A DNA stretch of 64,000 nucleotides, taken from NCBI GenBank assembly GCA_948472945.1, contig CAOKVX010000004.1, positions 1-64,000 on the forward strand. The letters are read 5' to 3'. This DNA is from an uncultured Clostridia bacterium (lineage in GTDB: Bacteria; Bacillota; Clostridia; Lachnospirales; Lachnospiraceae). Below are positions 46,692-56,081 of the stretch, piece after piece (within the stretch, counting starts at the first letter, position 1; each line of letters begins with the position of its first letter). A program made the position numbers and the translations under genes. The notes under the pieces are model-generated. The model was given only the letters and a program-made list of their open reading frames with translations, had not been told where the DNA came from and ran no database searches.

Positions 46692-47640
46692 AATTATCCT
46701 CCTTCTGTCTGCGCAGTTCATCAGCTATTTCACTCAGCTTTCTGAGCCTGTGATTAACACCTGACTTACCCAGTGGCGGGTGCAGCATCATCCCAAGTTC
46801 TTTCAAAGATGCATCCGAGTACTCAATACGCAGAGCCGCTACCTCGCGCAACTGCTTAGACAGATTACCAAATCCTATATTATCTCTTATATATATTATG
46901 TCCTGCTGCTGCCTGAAAGACGCCTCAGTTGTCTTGGTAATATTAGCCGCCTCACAGTTAACCTTTCTGTTGATAGAATTCCTCATCTCTTTTAGAATTC
47001 GTACATTCTCAAGGTTCATTAGTGCAACATGTGCTTCCATAATATTAAGAATATCTGCAATACGTGAACTTTCCTTGACATATACAATGTGATTTTTCTT
47101 CCTCAAAGTATGTTTTGATTCAATCCCAAATGCACCGAGCATATTCTGTATTTCTGCCGACTCGGCTACGCTTCCGGTCACAATCTCAAACTGATAGGAC
47201 TTGTTTGGGTCCGTTACGGAACCTGCCACCATGAATGCCCCTCTAAGAAATGCCCTTTTACAACAGGTATTCTGTATTATTATCCTGTTAACTATATCTC
47301 CGGTATTATTATCTGACCCATTATCATCTATAACCTTAATCGCCTTTAAAATACTCTCAACTTCTTCAGTTTCACATACTGCTATGTGATAACTATAGGC
47401 ATTGTGACTGTATCTTACGGTCACTTCAGGTCGAATTCTGAATGTTTTCTCTAATAAGATAAAGTATTTCTGTCCTACTGTCAAGTTTTCTGTTGAAACT
47501 TTTACATAAGATTTTCCATCTGAATTATAAAAAAAGTCTCCGCCAAATAATATTATAGCTGCAATCTCCGCTATTCTGCAATGCCTTGCAGGGCTTATCT
47601 GTCTGGCAAGTTCCTCTTTTACATCTTTTGAAAAGGACAT
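46672..47640 (-). CDS. whiA: WhiA DNA-binding protein
   Basis: 322 aa. N-terminal LAGLIDADG-like domain (CRIAEIAAIILFGGDF; CCKRAFLRGAFMVAGSV) and C-terminal WhiA helix-turn-helix (SLKELGMMLHPPLGKSGVNHRLRKL, residues about 270-295). Conserved in Firmicutes and Actinobacteria; affects cell division and chromosome segregation. An AAGGAG site precedes the ATG. Usually preceded by rapZ and yvcK/glmR; here only 172 nt separate it from murB, so both are missing from this spot. Confidence 0.95.
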   Translation of the reverse strand: MSFSKDVKEELARQISPARHCRIAEIAAIILFGGDFFYNSDGKSYVKVSTENLTVGQKYFILLEKTFRIRPEVTVRYSHNAYSYHIAVCETEEVESILKAIKVIDDNGSDNNTGDIVNRIIIQNTCCKRAFLRGAFMVAGSVTDPNKSYQFEIVTGSVAESAEIQNMLGAFGIESKHTLRKKNHIVYVKESSRIADILNIMEAHVALMNLENVRILKEMRNSINRKVNCEAANITKTTEASFRQQQDIIYIRDNIGFGNLSKQLREVAALRIEYSDASLKELGMMLHPPLGKSGVNHRLRKLSEIADELRRQKEDNYANKEN

Positions 47641-47812
47641 GTTAAGCTCCTTCTTTTCCTTTTACATCTCTATGTTTGTACAAAGATATATATTCCACAT
47701 AAGTGTAACATATATGTCCGTTAATTTTTTCCTGTCACAATTGTTTAATTCACACGGTGAATTAAACGTATAAAGTGTTTTATTATTGTAATGTCCTGAA
47801 TACAAAGATTAA

Positions 47813-48715
47813 TTACTTAATTATACGTACCTCTGGCTCAAGCATTACATTTTTCTGCCCATATACCGTATTCTGTACGTGCTTTATAACACTTAAAATA
47901 TCAGATGCCGAAGCTCCGCCTGTGTTGACGACAAAACCGGCATGTTTTTCCGAGACCTTTGCGCCCCCCACGCCGAATCCTTTTAGGCCACACTCCTCGA
48001 TAAGTCCTCCGGCATAATACCCTTCGGGCCTCTTAAATGTACTTCCCGCGCTCGCATAAGACAGCGGCTGTTTACTTTTTCTCCTGTCGTTTAAGTCTTT
48101 CATTTTTTCATTTATTTCGTCTCTATCTCCATGCCGGAGCTCAAAGCAGGCTTCAAGAACTATATATTCCTTTTTCTGAATTACGCTCTGCCTGTATCCT
48201 AGCTCAAGCTCTTCATTTCCCAATATCAAAATCTCATCATTCTCACAGTCATAGACCGCAGCCGAAATTATTACGTCCTTTATCTCGCCGCCGTACGCCC
48301 CGGCATTCATAACTATTGCACCGCCTACCGTTCCGGGTATTCCTGAAGCAAACTCAAGCCCGGTCAGCGAATTTGTCGCAGTCTCGGACGCAAGCGCCGC
48401 AAGCTTTGCGCCGGCGCCGGCGTTTACAACATTATTGTCAACTTTTATGGCCGACATCTTACTGCCTATAATTATTACGACGCCATCGTAGCCGTCGTCA
48501 GTGAACAGCACATTACTTCCGTTTCCGATTATCTGGTATCTGACCCGGCTTTCTTTGCACACTTTTATAACGCCTGCCAGCGTATCTGTGTTATCAGGTG
48601 TGACCAGATAAGCAGCCGGACCGCCCGCCTTAAAAGTTATATGCTTTTTCATCGGCTCGTTTTCCCTAAAATTCTTTTCTCCAGCTATATCTATAAGCCT
48701 GCTCTTAAAATCCAT
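47813..48715 (-). CDS. murB: UDP-N-acetylenolpyruvoylglucosamine reductase
   Basis: 300 aa, type II MurB length. FAD/NADPH enzyme reducing UDP-GlcNAc-enolpyruvate to UDP-MurNAc for peptidoglycan. FAD-binding segments YQIIGNGSNVLFTDDG and EFASGIPGTVGGAIVMNAGAYGG; catalytic Ser in SYASAGSTFKRP and Glu near the end (LEPEVRII). AGGAGG site upstream of the ATG. Part of the leftward hprK-glk-murB-whiA-crh group. Confidence 0.96.
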   Translation of the reverse strand: MDFKSRLIDIAGEKNFRENEPMKKHITFKAGGPAAYLVTPDNTDTLAGVIKVCKESRVRYQIIGNGSNVLFTDDGYDGVVIIIGSKMSAIKVDNNVVNAGAGAKLAALASETATNSLTGLEFASGIPGTVGGAIVMNAGAYGGEIKDVIISAAVYDCENDEILILGNEELELGYRQSVIQKKEYIVLEACFELRHGDRDEINEKMKDLNDRRKSKQPLSYASAGSTFKRPEGYYAGGLIEECGLKGFGVGGAKVSEKHAGFVVNTGGASASDILSVIKHVQNTVYGQKNVMLEPEVRIIK

Positions 48716-48811
48716 ATGACCTCCTGCAATTTATATTCATGCCCCATTTATTTATTATATTCACAATCACATGTTAAAATGGCTGAGCCTTTCACAAAAA
48801 AACTGTAATAT

Positions 48812-49741
48812 TTAAGGTTCAAGCACCATCTTTACCGAACCGTACATTCCGGCGCGGTTGCCAAGCAAAGCAAGCTCAATCGGAGTGTCTTTCAGGGCAA
48901 ACATCGAATATTCCCTGTAATATTCTTTCACTCCCTCCGTTATTATCACGCCCGCATTTGCGACGCCTCCTCCGATGACAAACGCCTCGGGGGACATTAC
49001 CGCAGCCACATTTGCCAGGGCAGTTCCAAGATATTTTGAAAACATCCTGACAATAGTAACAGCGCTGTCATCACCTGCTTTTGCGCCGTCAAATATATCT
49101 TTTGCCGATATTTCCTCCGATGAATATTTTTCAGGAAATTCCTTTTTTGCAATGCGCACGACTCCCGTTGCCGACGCATACTGTTCAAGGCATCCGTGAC
49201 AGCCGCAGCCGCACGCTTTCTCTTCGTCGGGTTCCACGGTAATATGTCCTATCTCACCGGCGGCTCCTTTATGTCCAGTGTGTATCTTTCCGTTTATGAT
49301 TATCCCGCCGCCTACTCCTGTGCCGAGAGTAACCATAACTATACTATTATAGTCTCTCGCACTTCCGCGCCACTGCTCTCCGAGTGCGGCGACATTAGCA
49401 TCGTTTGCCACCTCAATGTTGCGAAGTACGGTCTTTTCACACATAATTTTCTTCAACTCGACTATATCCCATCCAAGATTGGCACATTTTAACACCACTC
49501 CATCGTCAGTTACAGGACCTGGTATACCTATTCCTATTCCCGAAATACTCTCATATTGTATGCCCTCTGATTCGCATGTATCATACAGGCTTTTTATGAT
49601 TCTGTCAATTATAATCATCTCATCAGAACCTTTGCACGTAGGAACATCCCACTCGCTGACAAATTCGTCCCGGCCGGCAGAGTACAGGCACATTTTAGCC
49701 GAGGTTCCCCCAATATCAATTCCGCAGTAATAATTCTCCAT
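48812..49741 (-). CDS. ROK family glucokinase
   Basis: 309 aa. Phosphate loop GIDIGGTSAKM, GIPGPV, TLGTGVGGGIIING and the ROK zinc motif HTGHKGAAGEIGH with CGCGCHGCLEQYASATG. No DNA-binding domain, so it is a sugar kinase (probably glucokinase, glk/glcK) rather than a ROK repressor. It starts 34 nt after hprK and precedes murB. Probable role: phosphorylating free glucose from polysaccharide breakdown. Confidence 0.93.
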   Translation of the reverse strand: MENYYCGIDIGGTSAKMCLYSAGRDEFVSEWDVPTCKGSDEMIIIDRIIKSLYDTCESEGIQYESISGIGIGIPGPVTDDGVVLKCANLGWDIVELKKIMCEKTVLRNIEVANDANVAALGEQWRGSARDYNSIVMVTLGTGVGGGIIINGKIHTGHKGAAGEIGHITVEPDEEKACGCGCHGCLEQYASATGVVRIAKKEFPEKYSSEEISAKDIFDGAKAGDDSAVTIVRMFSKYLGTALANVAAVMSPEAFVIGGGVANAGVIITEGVKEYYREYSMFALKDTPIELALLGNRAGMYGSVKMVLEP

Positions 49742-49775
49742 ATACTCACCCGTAATACCTTTCGAAATATTGTTT

Positions 49776-50711
49776 TTATTTCTCTTTATTAGATGCCATC
49801 ATATTTTCCGTTACTCTGTTATACATCTCGACAGCGGCATTGTAACCCATTTTCTTCTGCCTGTAGTTAATTGCTGCCGACTCGCATATAACCGCCACAT
49901 TCCGCCCCGGCCTGATTGGAATTGAGTGGCAAACAACCTTGTTCCCCAAAAACTCAGTATACTGTTCTTCAAGTCCCATCCTGTCATAATCTGTGTTCTT
50001 GTTCCACTCCTCAAGCTTTATCACAAGGTCAATGGACTGTGTATTTTTAACTCCCTCAACACCAAACAAAGCTTTCGCATCTATTATTCCAATTCCCCTC
50101 AGCTCAATGAAGTGCCTCGTTATATCGGGTGCGGTTCCGATAAGCGTCTCATCGCTCACCTTGCTTATTTCTACAACGTCGTCAGATACAAGCCTGTGCC
50201 CCCGGTGTATAAGTTCTATCGCGACCTCGCTCTTTCCTATTCCGCTTTCACCCATTATTAGAACTCCCTCGCCGTATATATCTACAAGTACTCCGTGGAT
50301 GGACATTTTAGGTGCAAGCATAACCCTAAGCCACCTTATAACCTCCGCCATAAAGGATGACGTCGTTTCCTTTGTCCTTAAAACAGGTACTCCAAGCTCA
50401 TTTCCCATATCAACTACCTCTTCAGGTATGTTAAGGTTACGGCAGTATATTAGGCACGGCACCTTATACTCCATAATCCCACGTATCATTTCAATACTTT
50501 TCCGTTTATTTTGTTCTATATAAGTATTTTCTACATTACCTATAATCTGTATTCTATGATTATCGAAATATTCAAAAAAACCTATCAGCTGAAGCGCAGG
50601 CCTGTTTACGTCATATCCCCTTATCTCAATTTCCTCAACGTCAATATCGGGCGTAAGGTTTTCAAGTCTCATTTTCTCAATTAATTTGTTTAGCTTTACA
50701 GAACTGCCCAT
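49776..50711 (-). CDS. hprK: HPr kinase/phosphorylase
   Basis: 311 aa. C-terminal kinase domain with His139 (SIHGVLVDIYGEGVL), Walker A GESGIGKS (154-161), VSDDVVEI and the HprK signature IELRGIGIIDAKALFG. Bifunctional: phosphorylates Ser46 of HPr/Crh at high fructose-1,6-bisphosphate and dephosphorylates it otherwise. First gene of the leftward cluster. A partner lacking His15 is encoded in the same cluster; an ordinary HPr is not in this window. Confidence 0.96.
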   Translation of the reverse strand: MGSSVKLNKLIEKMRLENLTPDIDVEEIEIRGYDVNRPALQLIGFFEYFDNHRIQIIGNVENTYIEQNKRKSIEMIRGIMEYKVPCLIYCRNLNIPEEVVDMGNELGVPVLRTKETTSSFMAEVIRWLRVMLAPKMSIHGVLVDIYGEGVLIMGESGIGKSEVAIELIHRGHRLVSDDVVEISKVSDETLIGTAPDITRHFIELRGIGIIDAKALFGVEGVKNTQSIDLVIKLEEWNKNTDYDRMGLEEQYTEFLGNKVVCHSIPIRPGRNVAVICESAAINYRQKKMGYNAAVEMYNRVTENMMASNKEK

Positions 50712-51096
50712 AAGTTACCTCCACTTCTATTCAATTATGATAAACTCAGGTTTCCAATATACAGTTTGTATGTATAGTACGTAATTAATGCAAAGTTTTA
50801 ATAATAATATCATGTATAAACTACCACATTTTTGGCAAATGGACAATCATAATTTGATAATTTGAAAGATGACCGGATGATATAGATTATGAATACAGAA
50901 TATCTTTGGATTTCTCCTATTGCAACTTGTCAAGTACATATTCATCATTTTATTACTTTTTCTTGGTCTGCCCTATGGTTGCGGCTTTAATGTTGTCGCT
51001 CATGTTCCTCATTTTGGGCGCAAAAAAAGACGCATGGTTTACAATTTACTATTCCATACGCCTTTACGCCGTTTTATTGATATTAAATTATGTTGA
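50712..51096. other. Intergenic stretch upstream of hprK
   Basis: 385 nt, AT-rich. A plus-strand open stretch near 50906-51163 has hydrophobic content but no start signal or recognisable family; I do not call it a gene. The hprK promoter should be here, but I found no clear -35/-10 pair. Confidence 0.35.
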
Positions 51097-51408
51097 TTAT
51101 GCTAACTGCATAACCTCTACTTCAAGTTCTTTTAATTCTTCAATCGATAATGACGGAACATAATCCGCAATTTCTTCCAGTGACATTTTACCTTTCCTTA
51201 TCATTCTTTCTGCGGTTTCTCTATCAGCGTCATGCCTTTCGCTTCTGATAAAAGATTTCATAATCTGTTCTTCATCAAACAAACTCATCATAATCGTCAC
51301 AACCTCCTTTTCCCTATCAAGCAAATACTCTCTTAAAACATTCCTGATCTGTTTTGCAAAAAAATTGGTCTTTGTACGCTCTAACGCCGTATAGCTATCC
51401 CGTTGTCG
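51097..51408 (-). pseudogene. Rpn/PD-(D/E)XK transposase-like C-terminal remnant
   Basis: The frame reads TKTNFFAKQIRNVLREYLLD, then a long helical stretch and ERMIRKGKMSLEEIADYVPSLSIEELKELE. The last part is the typical C-terminal tail of Rpn-family recombination-promoting nucleases (YhgA-like). The nuclease domain that should come before it is missing. The open frame continues directly from the stop of the neighbouring UDG-like ORF. An internal ATG run (MMSLFDEEQ) has a GGAGG site at about 51305, so a 64-aa product is possible. Confidence 0.5.
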
Positions 51409-52086
51409 TTAAATTAAATTGTATCTCTTCATTTCCTCCAAACATTTTGCACACAATTTGCCTATAATCCTATTTGGGTATCCCTGTAATGGCTCTATTT
51501 TCCCCTGATAATATGATGTATGCCACATTCTAAGTATAGGAATTTGTTTATCATCTACGAGAAAATATTTTTTATCTCCTATTTGTTTTGCGCCTAAATA
51601 GTTAATATGCAAATCTATATCATAAGTCTTTGTTCCTAACCACACAACTACATCTGAATTTATAATTTGAATTTCTTTTTTGATAAACTCCTTATAATAC
51701 TTACAATACTCTTTAATATGCAATGCACCCTTAATATCAGCACCGCCACCTCGTTTATTCAAATCCATAACTGCATAATGGATCGCTGCGTCTGAATCAG
51801 ACATTTCATTTATTCCGATGCCTGCAACGACTTTATATATGGCAGAAGTGCGCTCTCTCATCTTTCCTAGCCAATCATCACAACCAGTTTCATAATATTT
51901 CCGATAATCATCTATGTTGCTTGGTTTTGAATTAAACTTAGCATAATATTCATCATCGTTAGCTTCATTTGAAATAAACAAAACTTTCCTTTTTTCCTTA
52001 GAGAAAACAGCTTCATCAATAATTCCGTCTCTTCGAAAATGACTTCTTGTAATATTCTTACCGCCCCGTGTTCTATCCCATGACAA
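51409..52086 (-). CDS. Possible uracil-DNA-glycosylase-fold protein, start damaged
   Basis: About 225 aa from a TTG at 52086. Segments KVLFISNEANDDEYY, VVWLGTKTYD and ILRMWHTSYYQGK recall the two active-site strands of the UDG superfamily (GExP-like and H-x-S-like), but the match is weak and the key residues are not canonical. The open frame extends upstream (EQLEQLFTEWEYAQENEPDL) to a TGA; the only ATG with a good ribosome site (GGAGGATAA, ATG at 52156) is out of frame with it. So the gene may have suffered a small indel at its start. No partner gene is apparent. Confidence 0.4.
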   Translation of the reverse strand: MSWDRTRGGKNITRSHFRRDGIIDEAVFSKEKRKVLFISNEANDDEYYAKFNSKPSNIDDYRKYYETGCDDWLGKMRERTSAIYKVVAGIGINEMSDSDAAIHYAVMDLNKRGGGADIKGALHIKEYCKYYKEFIKKEIQIINSDVVVWLGTKTYDIDLHINYLGAKQIGDKKYFLVDDKQIPILRMWHTSYYQGKIEPLQGYPNRIIGKLCAKCLEEMKRYNLI

Positions 52087-52350
52087 ATCTGGCTCATTTT
52101 CCTGCGCATATTCCCACTCAGTAAAAAGTTGCTCTAATTGCTCTGATTGATATCATACACTTATCCTCCAATTACAAATATTGTTTAATCTTACCACAAT
52201 TACATTAATATTACTACTAGCTTTCTTCTCTCTGTCTCACTTTGTTCTGTTGCCTGTTATGCTATGGCTCTTTTGAATTTACTTTAATTAAAAAGTCTTT
52301 TATATTTTATAACTTCACGTACAAGAAAATATATACTCGTGACGGCGTAC

Positions 52351-52411
52351 GGATAAATTTCACTTTGTAAGTTTATCCTGCCTTGACAAATAATCCAAAT
52401 AATTATAGAGT
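52351..52411 (+). promoter_or_regulatory. Promoter and hairpin upstream of mrp
   Basis: TTGACA (52383-52388), 17 nt, TAGAGT (52406-52411) is a plausible promoter. A 7-bp hairpin GGATAAA/TTTATCC (52351-52378) sits just upstream. The rest of the 52157-52475 gap is AT-rich with nothing recognised. Confidence 0.5.
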
Positions 52412-52475
52412 ATTTTTGAAAGTTAGCATAAGCACACTGTTATAGTGCAAAAAATATATACGGAGGTTTTTTAAA

Positions 52476-53300
52476 ATGAGTGATTGTTCACATGATTGTT
52501 CCTCGTGCAGCTCGGACTGCGGTGAAAGAACCGAGCCTCAGAGCTTTCTGGCTGCTCCTAATCCAAAGAGCAGCATTAAAAAAGTAATCGGAGTTGTAAG
52601 CGGCAAGGGAGGTGTCGGAAAATCCCTTGTAACAGAACTTCTTGCCGTTGCGGCAATGAAAAGCGGTAAACATGCCGCAATCCTCGACGCAGACATAACA
52701 GGACCGTCAATACCAAAGGCGTTTGGCATAACGGAGAAAGCGGCCGGTTCTGAGGAGGGAATATATCCTATAAAAAGTAAGGGCGGCATTGACATAATGT
52801 CTATCAATCTTTTACTTGAAGATACTACTGACCCGGTAATATGGCGCGGCCCTATAATTGCCGGAACCGTAAAGCAGTTCTGGACAGACGTTATATGGGA
52901 AGATATCGACGTTATGTTTGTAGATATGCCTCCCGGAACCGGAGATGTTCCGCTCACGGTATTCCAGTCGCTTCCGGTTGACGGTATTATAGTCGTAGCT
53001 TCTCCGCAAGAGCTTGTATCAATGATTGTGTCAAAAGCCGTAAAGATGGCACAGATGATGAACATTCCTATCTTGGGCCTTGTAGAGAATATGAGTTACT
53101 TCGAGTGTCCTGACTGCAAAAAGCAGTTTGAGGTGTTCGGAAAGAGCCATATAAATGAAGTTTCTATTGAGTACAATATACCCGTACTTGCAAAGATTCC
53201 TATCAACCCTGAGCTCTCGAAAGCAGTAGATTCAGGAAAAATTGAGGAATTCGAACAGGATTGGCTCAAACCTGCCATTGACAGAATCGGAGACTGTTAA
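52476..53300 (+). CDS. Mrp/NBP35 family ATP-binding iron-sulfur carrier
   Basis: 274 aa. A Cys-rich N-terminus (MSDCSHDCSSCSSDCGER) precedes the deviant Walker A GVVSGKGGVGKS, then DADITGPSIPKAFG, WRGPIIAGTVKQFW, VDMPPGTGD and a CxxC pair (FECPDCKK). These are features of ApbC/Mrp scaffolds that bind a bridging 4Fe-4S cluster and pass it to apoproteins. CGGAGG site before the ATG. Probably co-transcribed with the downstream kinase. Confidence 0.94.
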   Translation: MSDCSHDCSSCSSDCGERTEPQSFLAAPNPKSSIKKVIGVVSGKGGVGKSLVTELLAVAAMKSGKHAAILDADITGPSIPKAFGITEKAAGSEEGIYPIKSKGGIDIMSINLLLEDTTDPVIWRGPIIAGTVKQFWTDVIWEDIDVMFVDMPPGTGDVPLTVFQSLPVDGIIVVASPQELVSMIVSKAVKMAQMMNIPILGLVENMSYFECPDCKKQFEVFGKSHINEVSIEYNIPVLAKIPINPELSKAVDSGKIEEFEQDWLKPAIDRIGDC

Positions 53301-53301
53301 T

Positions 53302-53988
53302 ATGAATGGCATATGTTATCTCATCGGCGCCGGAGAGCGTTTCGAAAATAATAATTTTATAAGCAGACCTGACGGCGATGACATTGTCATCGCTGTTGAC
53401 GGCGGCTATGATTACGCAATGCAGCTTGGAATTACACCAGACTTAATTGTTGGAGATTTTGATTCTGTAAAAAGCAGTGACCGAGAAATGAATTTCCACG
53501 GTATACCGGTCATCTCTTTTCCGCCGGAAAAGGATTACACCGACATGATGCTTGCCGCAAAAAAGGCTGTGGAATCCGGGTATGACACAATTCACATATA
53601 TGGCGGAACCGGAGGACGTCCGGACCATACATACGCAAATATACAACTTTTATCGTGGCTTGCAGAACAGGGCTTGCGCGCATTCCTGTTTGATAAAAAT
53701 CACACTATGACGGTCATAACCGACAGCAGGCTGAATCTTTTTTCATCCGAAAAACCTAACAGGCAAAACGGTTTCATAACCTCAAGCGGATATGGATATA
53801 TATCCGTCTTCTCCCTGAGCGACGTTTCAGAGGGAGTTACAATCAGAGGACTCAAATATCAGGCGGACAACATAACGCTTAACCGCTTTCACGCACTTGG
53901 GACAAGCAATGAATTTACTGATTCCGACTGTTCAATAGAGGTTGAAAACGGCTCTCTTCTTATTATAGCAGAAAACCGTTTATTGTAA
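53302..53988 (+). CDS. thiN: Thiamine pyrophosphokinase
   Basis: 228 aa from the ATG at 53302, one base after the mrp stop, with GGAGA inside the end of mrp; the frame upstream of this ATG overlaps mrp and is not used. TPK domain: AVDGGYDYAMQLGITPDLIVGD (with FDS), DYTDMMLAAKKA, GGTGGRPDHTYANIQLL. Converts thiamine and ATP to thiamine diphosphate, the cofactor of pyruvate-metabolising enzymes. Its end overlaps the end of the convergent coiled-coil gene by 9 nt. Confidence 0.94.
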   Translation: MNGICYLIGAGERFENNNFISRPDGDDIVIAVDGGYDYAMQLGITPDLIVGDFDSVKSSDREMNFHGIPVISFPPEKDYTDMMLAAKKAVESGYDTIHIYGGTGGRPDHTYANIQLLSWLAEQGLRAFLFDKNHTMTVITDSRLNLFSSEKPNRQNGFITSSGYGYISVFSLSDVSEGVTIRGLKYQADNITLNRFHALGTSNEFTDSDCSIEVENGSLLIIAENRLL

Positions 53989-55242
53989 AAATTCATAAAA
54001 CTCATCGCTGATTTTATTTTTCTCCACGCCCTCCCTGACAAGCTTTTCATATTCAGGTTTGTCTGCCATGAGTACCGCCAAAAGCCCGGCGCTTTGTGAA
54101 AACATCTCGTCATTGTACGCAATCTGCTCCCGCAGCTTTCCGCGCCTTACATTCAGCTTATGCCTTACCTCAACCATCTCACGGCTCTCTATAATAGCCA
54201 CCACCTGACTTGACCATACGTTTGTATCATTAATCCCCTCGCTGTTAAGCATCGTCTTCAGCTCTTTCTCGAGTTCGTCAATCTTTTCCCTGTCAGCCTG
54301 ATTTTTTTCTTCCTCGTCTCTTATGCGCAGATAATGGCCCCATATATATTCCAGTTCGTCCGCGCTCTTTACACTGTACTTCCCATACAGATAATCCAAA
54401 AGCGCGGTATTGTTAATATACTTTATCTTGACGCTGTTCAAAAGGTTGATTGCCCTGTTAAGTTTTCGGCTTACGAGCGCCATACCGTACCTGTTATTCC
54501 TTACTCCCATGAATATATATAAAATAAACAGCCCTGATACCGCTATGACTATTATAAACGGTATCGTCATGTCAATATTTGAAAATGTTGCTACTATCAG
54601 CAGAAATATAAACAGAGAAATTATCATTACGCTAAGACCTATTGATATAGTCTTGAAATAAGCATGCCTTGAATACCTCTCTTTTTTTTCATATAATAGG
54701 CCCGCTTTCTCTCCTTCCAGATGTCTCATGTCGCTTTTTATGTCTAGCTGAAACTTTTCTTTCTTCTTCATTGACGTGAGCTCTTTGTTCATAATATCTT
54801 CATACTGATACATTGTATTATAGTTTGCCTCAGTTATTTTTTTTGACTGTTTCCTGACCTTTTTCTGCTGCCTCTCAAGCTCAACTATTTCAGACGCAAC
54901 AGATATTAGTGCATTTTTCCTTTCACTGTCCATTGCCTCAATCAGTTCTATATCTTTCAGGTATCCCGTTACTTTCTCATATTCGCGTCTAAGTCCCTTA
55001 TTCTGCTGCTGAACTGTGGACATCCTTCCACAGTTTGAGTCAATATAATTTTTGACGTCGGCGTCGGTCGGTTTTTTTCCAAGAGACACAGGTTCAAGCT
55101 TCGCCTCTTCATTTTTTAATACTTCAATAACAGTCTGACTCATATCAGGCTGCAGTTCGTTCTCAAGGACATCCTCAATGTCATTTACATAATCATCCTT
55201 TTCTGTATAAAATATTTTTTTTAGATTAGACCATGCTCCCAT
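53980..55242 (-). CDS. Coiled-coil membrane protein of the DUF5717/Hsp70-like module
   Basis: 420 aa from the ATG at 55242 (GAGGGAAAGA upstream). Cytoplasmic N-half rich in long charged helices (coiled coil at about 75-195), two adjacent membrane helices (about 197-219 and 225-247) and a C-half again of charged helices (about 255-390). No enzymatic motif. It is the last gene of a four-gene run and starts 11 nt after the TPR-like gene. Probably anchors the module to the membrane with both large parts in the cytoplasm. Unknown function. Confidence 0.7.
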   Translation of the reverse strand: MGAWSNLKKIFYTEKDDYVNDIEDVLENELQPDMSQTVIEVLKNEEAKLEPVSLGKKPTDADVKNYIDSNCGRMSTVQQQNKGLRREYEKVTGYLKDIELIEAMDSERKNALISVASEIVELERQQKKVRKQSKKITEANYNTMYQYEDIMNKELTSMKKKEKFQLDIKSDMRHLEGEKAGLLYEKKERYSRHAYFKTISIGLSVMIISLFIFLLIVATFSNIDMTIPFIIVIAVSGLFILYIFMGVRNNRYGMALVSRKLNRAINLLNSVKIKYINNTALLDYLYGKYSVKSADELEYIWGHYLRIRDEEEKNQADREKIDELEKELKTMLNSEGINDTNVWSSQVVAIIESREMVEVRHKLNVRRGKLREQIAYNDEMFSQSAGLLAVLMADKPEYEKLVREGVEKNKISDEFYEFLQ

Positions 55243-55253
55243 ATTCTTTCCCT

Positions 55254-56081
55254 CTAACTGTTGCCTTCCCTGTACTGCCTTTTCCATCCCTCAAGCTTAG
55301 CCCCGGCATATCTGTATGCGTCTCCCTCTTCCTTGTATCTGACTGTTTTTACAAGCTCCTTATATTCATTTGAATTCTCTGCCCTCACAAATGCTTCGGA
55401 CAAATCGTCGACAATACGTTTTGCCTCGTCACCGCCAATCTCATATCTTAGGACTTCATTTTCAAACTTTTCTTTTTCACTGTTTAGTAAAAGCGCATAC
55501 AAATAATGCCTCAGCGTAACAGGATTATTGTTGCGGCTGTACGCATCCTTAAATCCCTGTATCGCCTCGGAATATGCACCGGTATAAAAACATGCCATCG
55601 ATTTGTTGTGAAGTATATCCCCGTATTCCACAGGAGTCAGGTTAACCGCAAACCCGCTGTCTAAAATTTTGTCGTACCCACGTTTTGCAAGGGTATATTT
55701 TCCGTACTTCAAAAGATAGTCCGCCTTTGTTTTCATCCTGCCGTGATATGGCATATTTTCCATGTCAGAAATTAAATGCAGCAGCGCCTTTATATCCTCC
55801 TCAGTATAATAATCACAGCTGCACATAATGCTGATTACCCTGTCTTTAAGACCGCTTTCGGCCTCTATCATATTTTGGAGTTTTTTTGAAATAATGTCCA
55901 TTCCAAGCTCATTTTTCAGCCATGCAACAAGCTTATTATCAAAGCAGTCAATTGTTATCTCATATATATTGTGATATATATAGTAACATAACTCTTCAAT
56001 CGAATATACTTTTGCCTCAGACACGGGAAAAACATATGGATTCCGGGTCTGCTTTGATGTACACAATATCATTCTTCCCAT
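55254..56081 (-). CDS. TPR-like protein of the DUF5717/Hsp70-like module
   Basis: 275 aa from the ATG at 56081, whose first base is the last base of the upstream TGA stop (TGATG coupling) with GGAGG 6 nt before. All-helical; at about 115-230 the helix pattern with YGKYTLAKRGYDKILDSG and GAYSEAIQGFKDAYSRN matches tetratricopeptide repeats. N-terminal 110 residues have no recognised fold. Tight coupling to the Hsp70-like gene suggests it binds that protein, as TPR co-chaperones do. Unknown function. Confidence 0.75.
   Translation of the reverse strand: MGRMILCTSKQTRNPYVFPVSEAKVYSIEELCYYIYHNIYEITIDCFDNKLVAWLKNELGMDIISKKLQNMIEAESGLKDRVISIMCSCDYYTEEDIKALLHLISDMENMPYHGRMKTKADYLLKYGKYTLAKRGYDKILDSGFAVNLTPVEYGDILHNKSMACFYTGAYSEAIQGFKDAYSRNNNPVTLRHYLYALLLNSEKEKFENEVLRYEIGGDEAKRIVDDLSEAFVRAENSNEYKELVKTVRYKEEGDAYRYAGAKLEGWKRQYREGNS

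Noticed and set aside
50906-51163. Plus-strand hydrophobic ORF of 85 aa
   Set aside because: It starts at a TTG without a good ribosome site and overlaps the opposite-strand remnant; no recognisable product.
52351-52378. Riboswitch upstream of mrp/thiN (TPP class)
   Set aside because: Only a simple 7-bp hairpin is present; the conserved TPP-riboswitch cores are absent.
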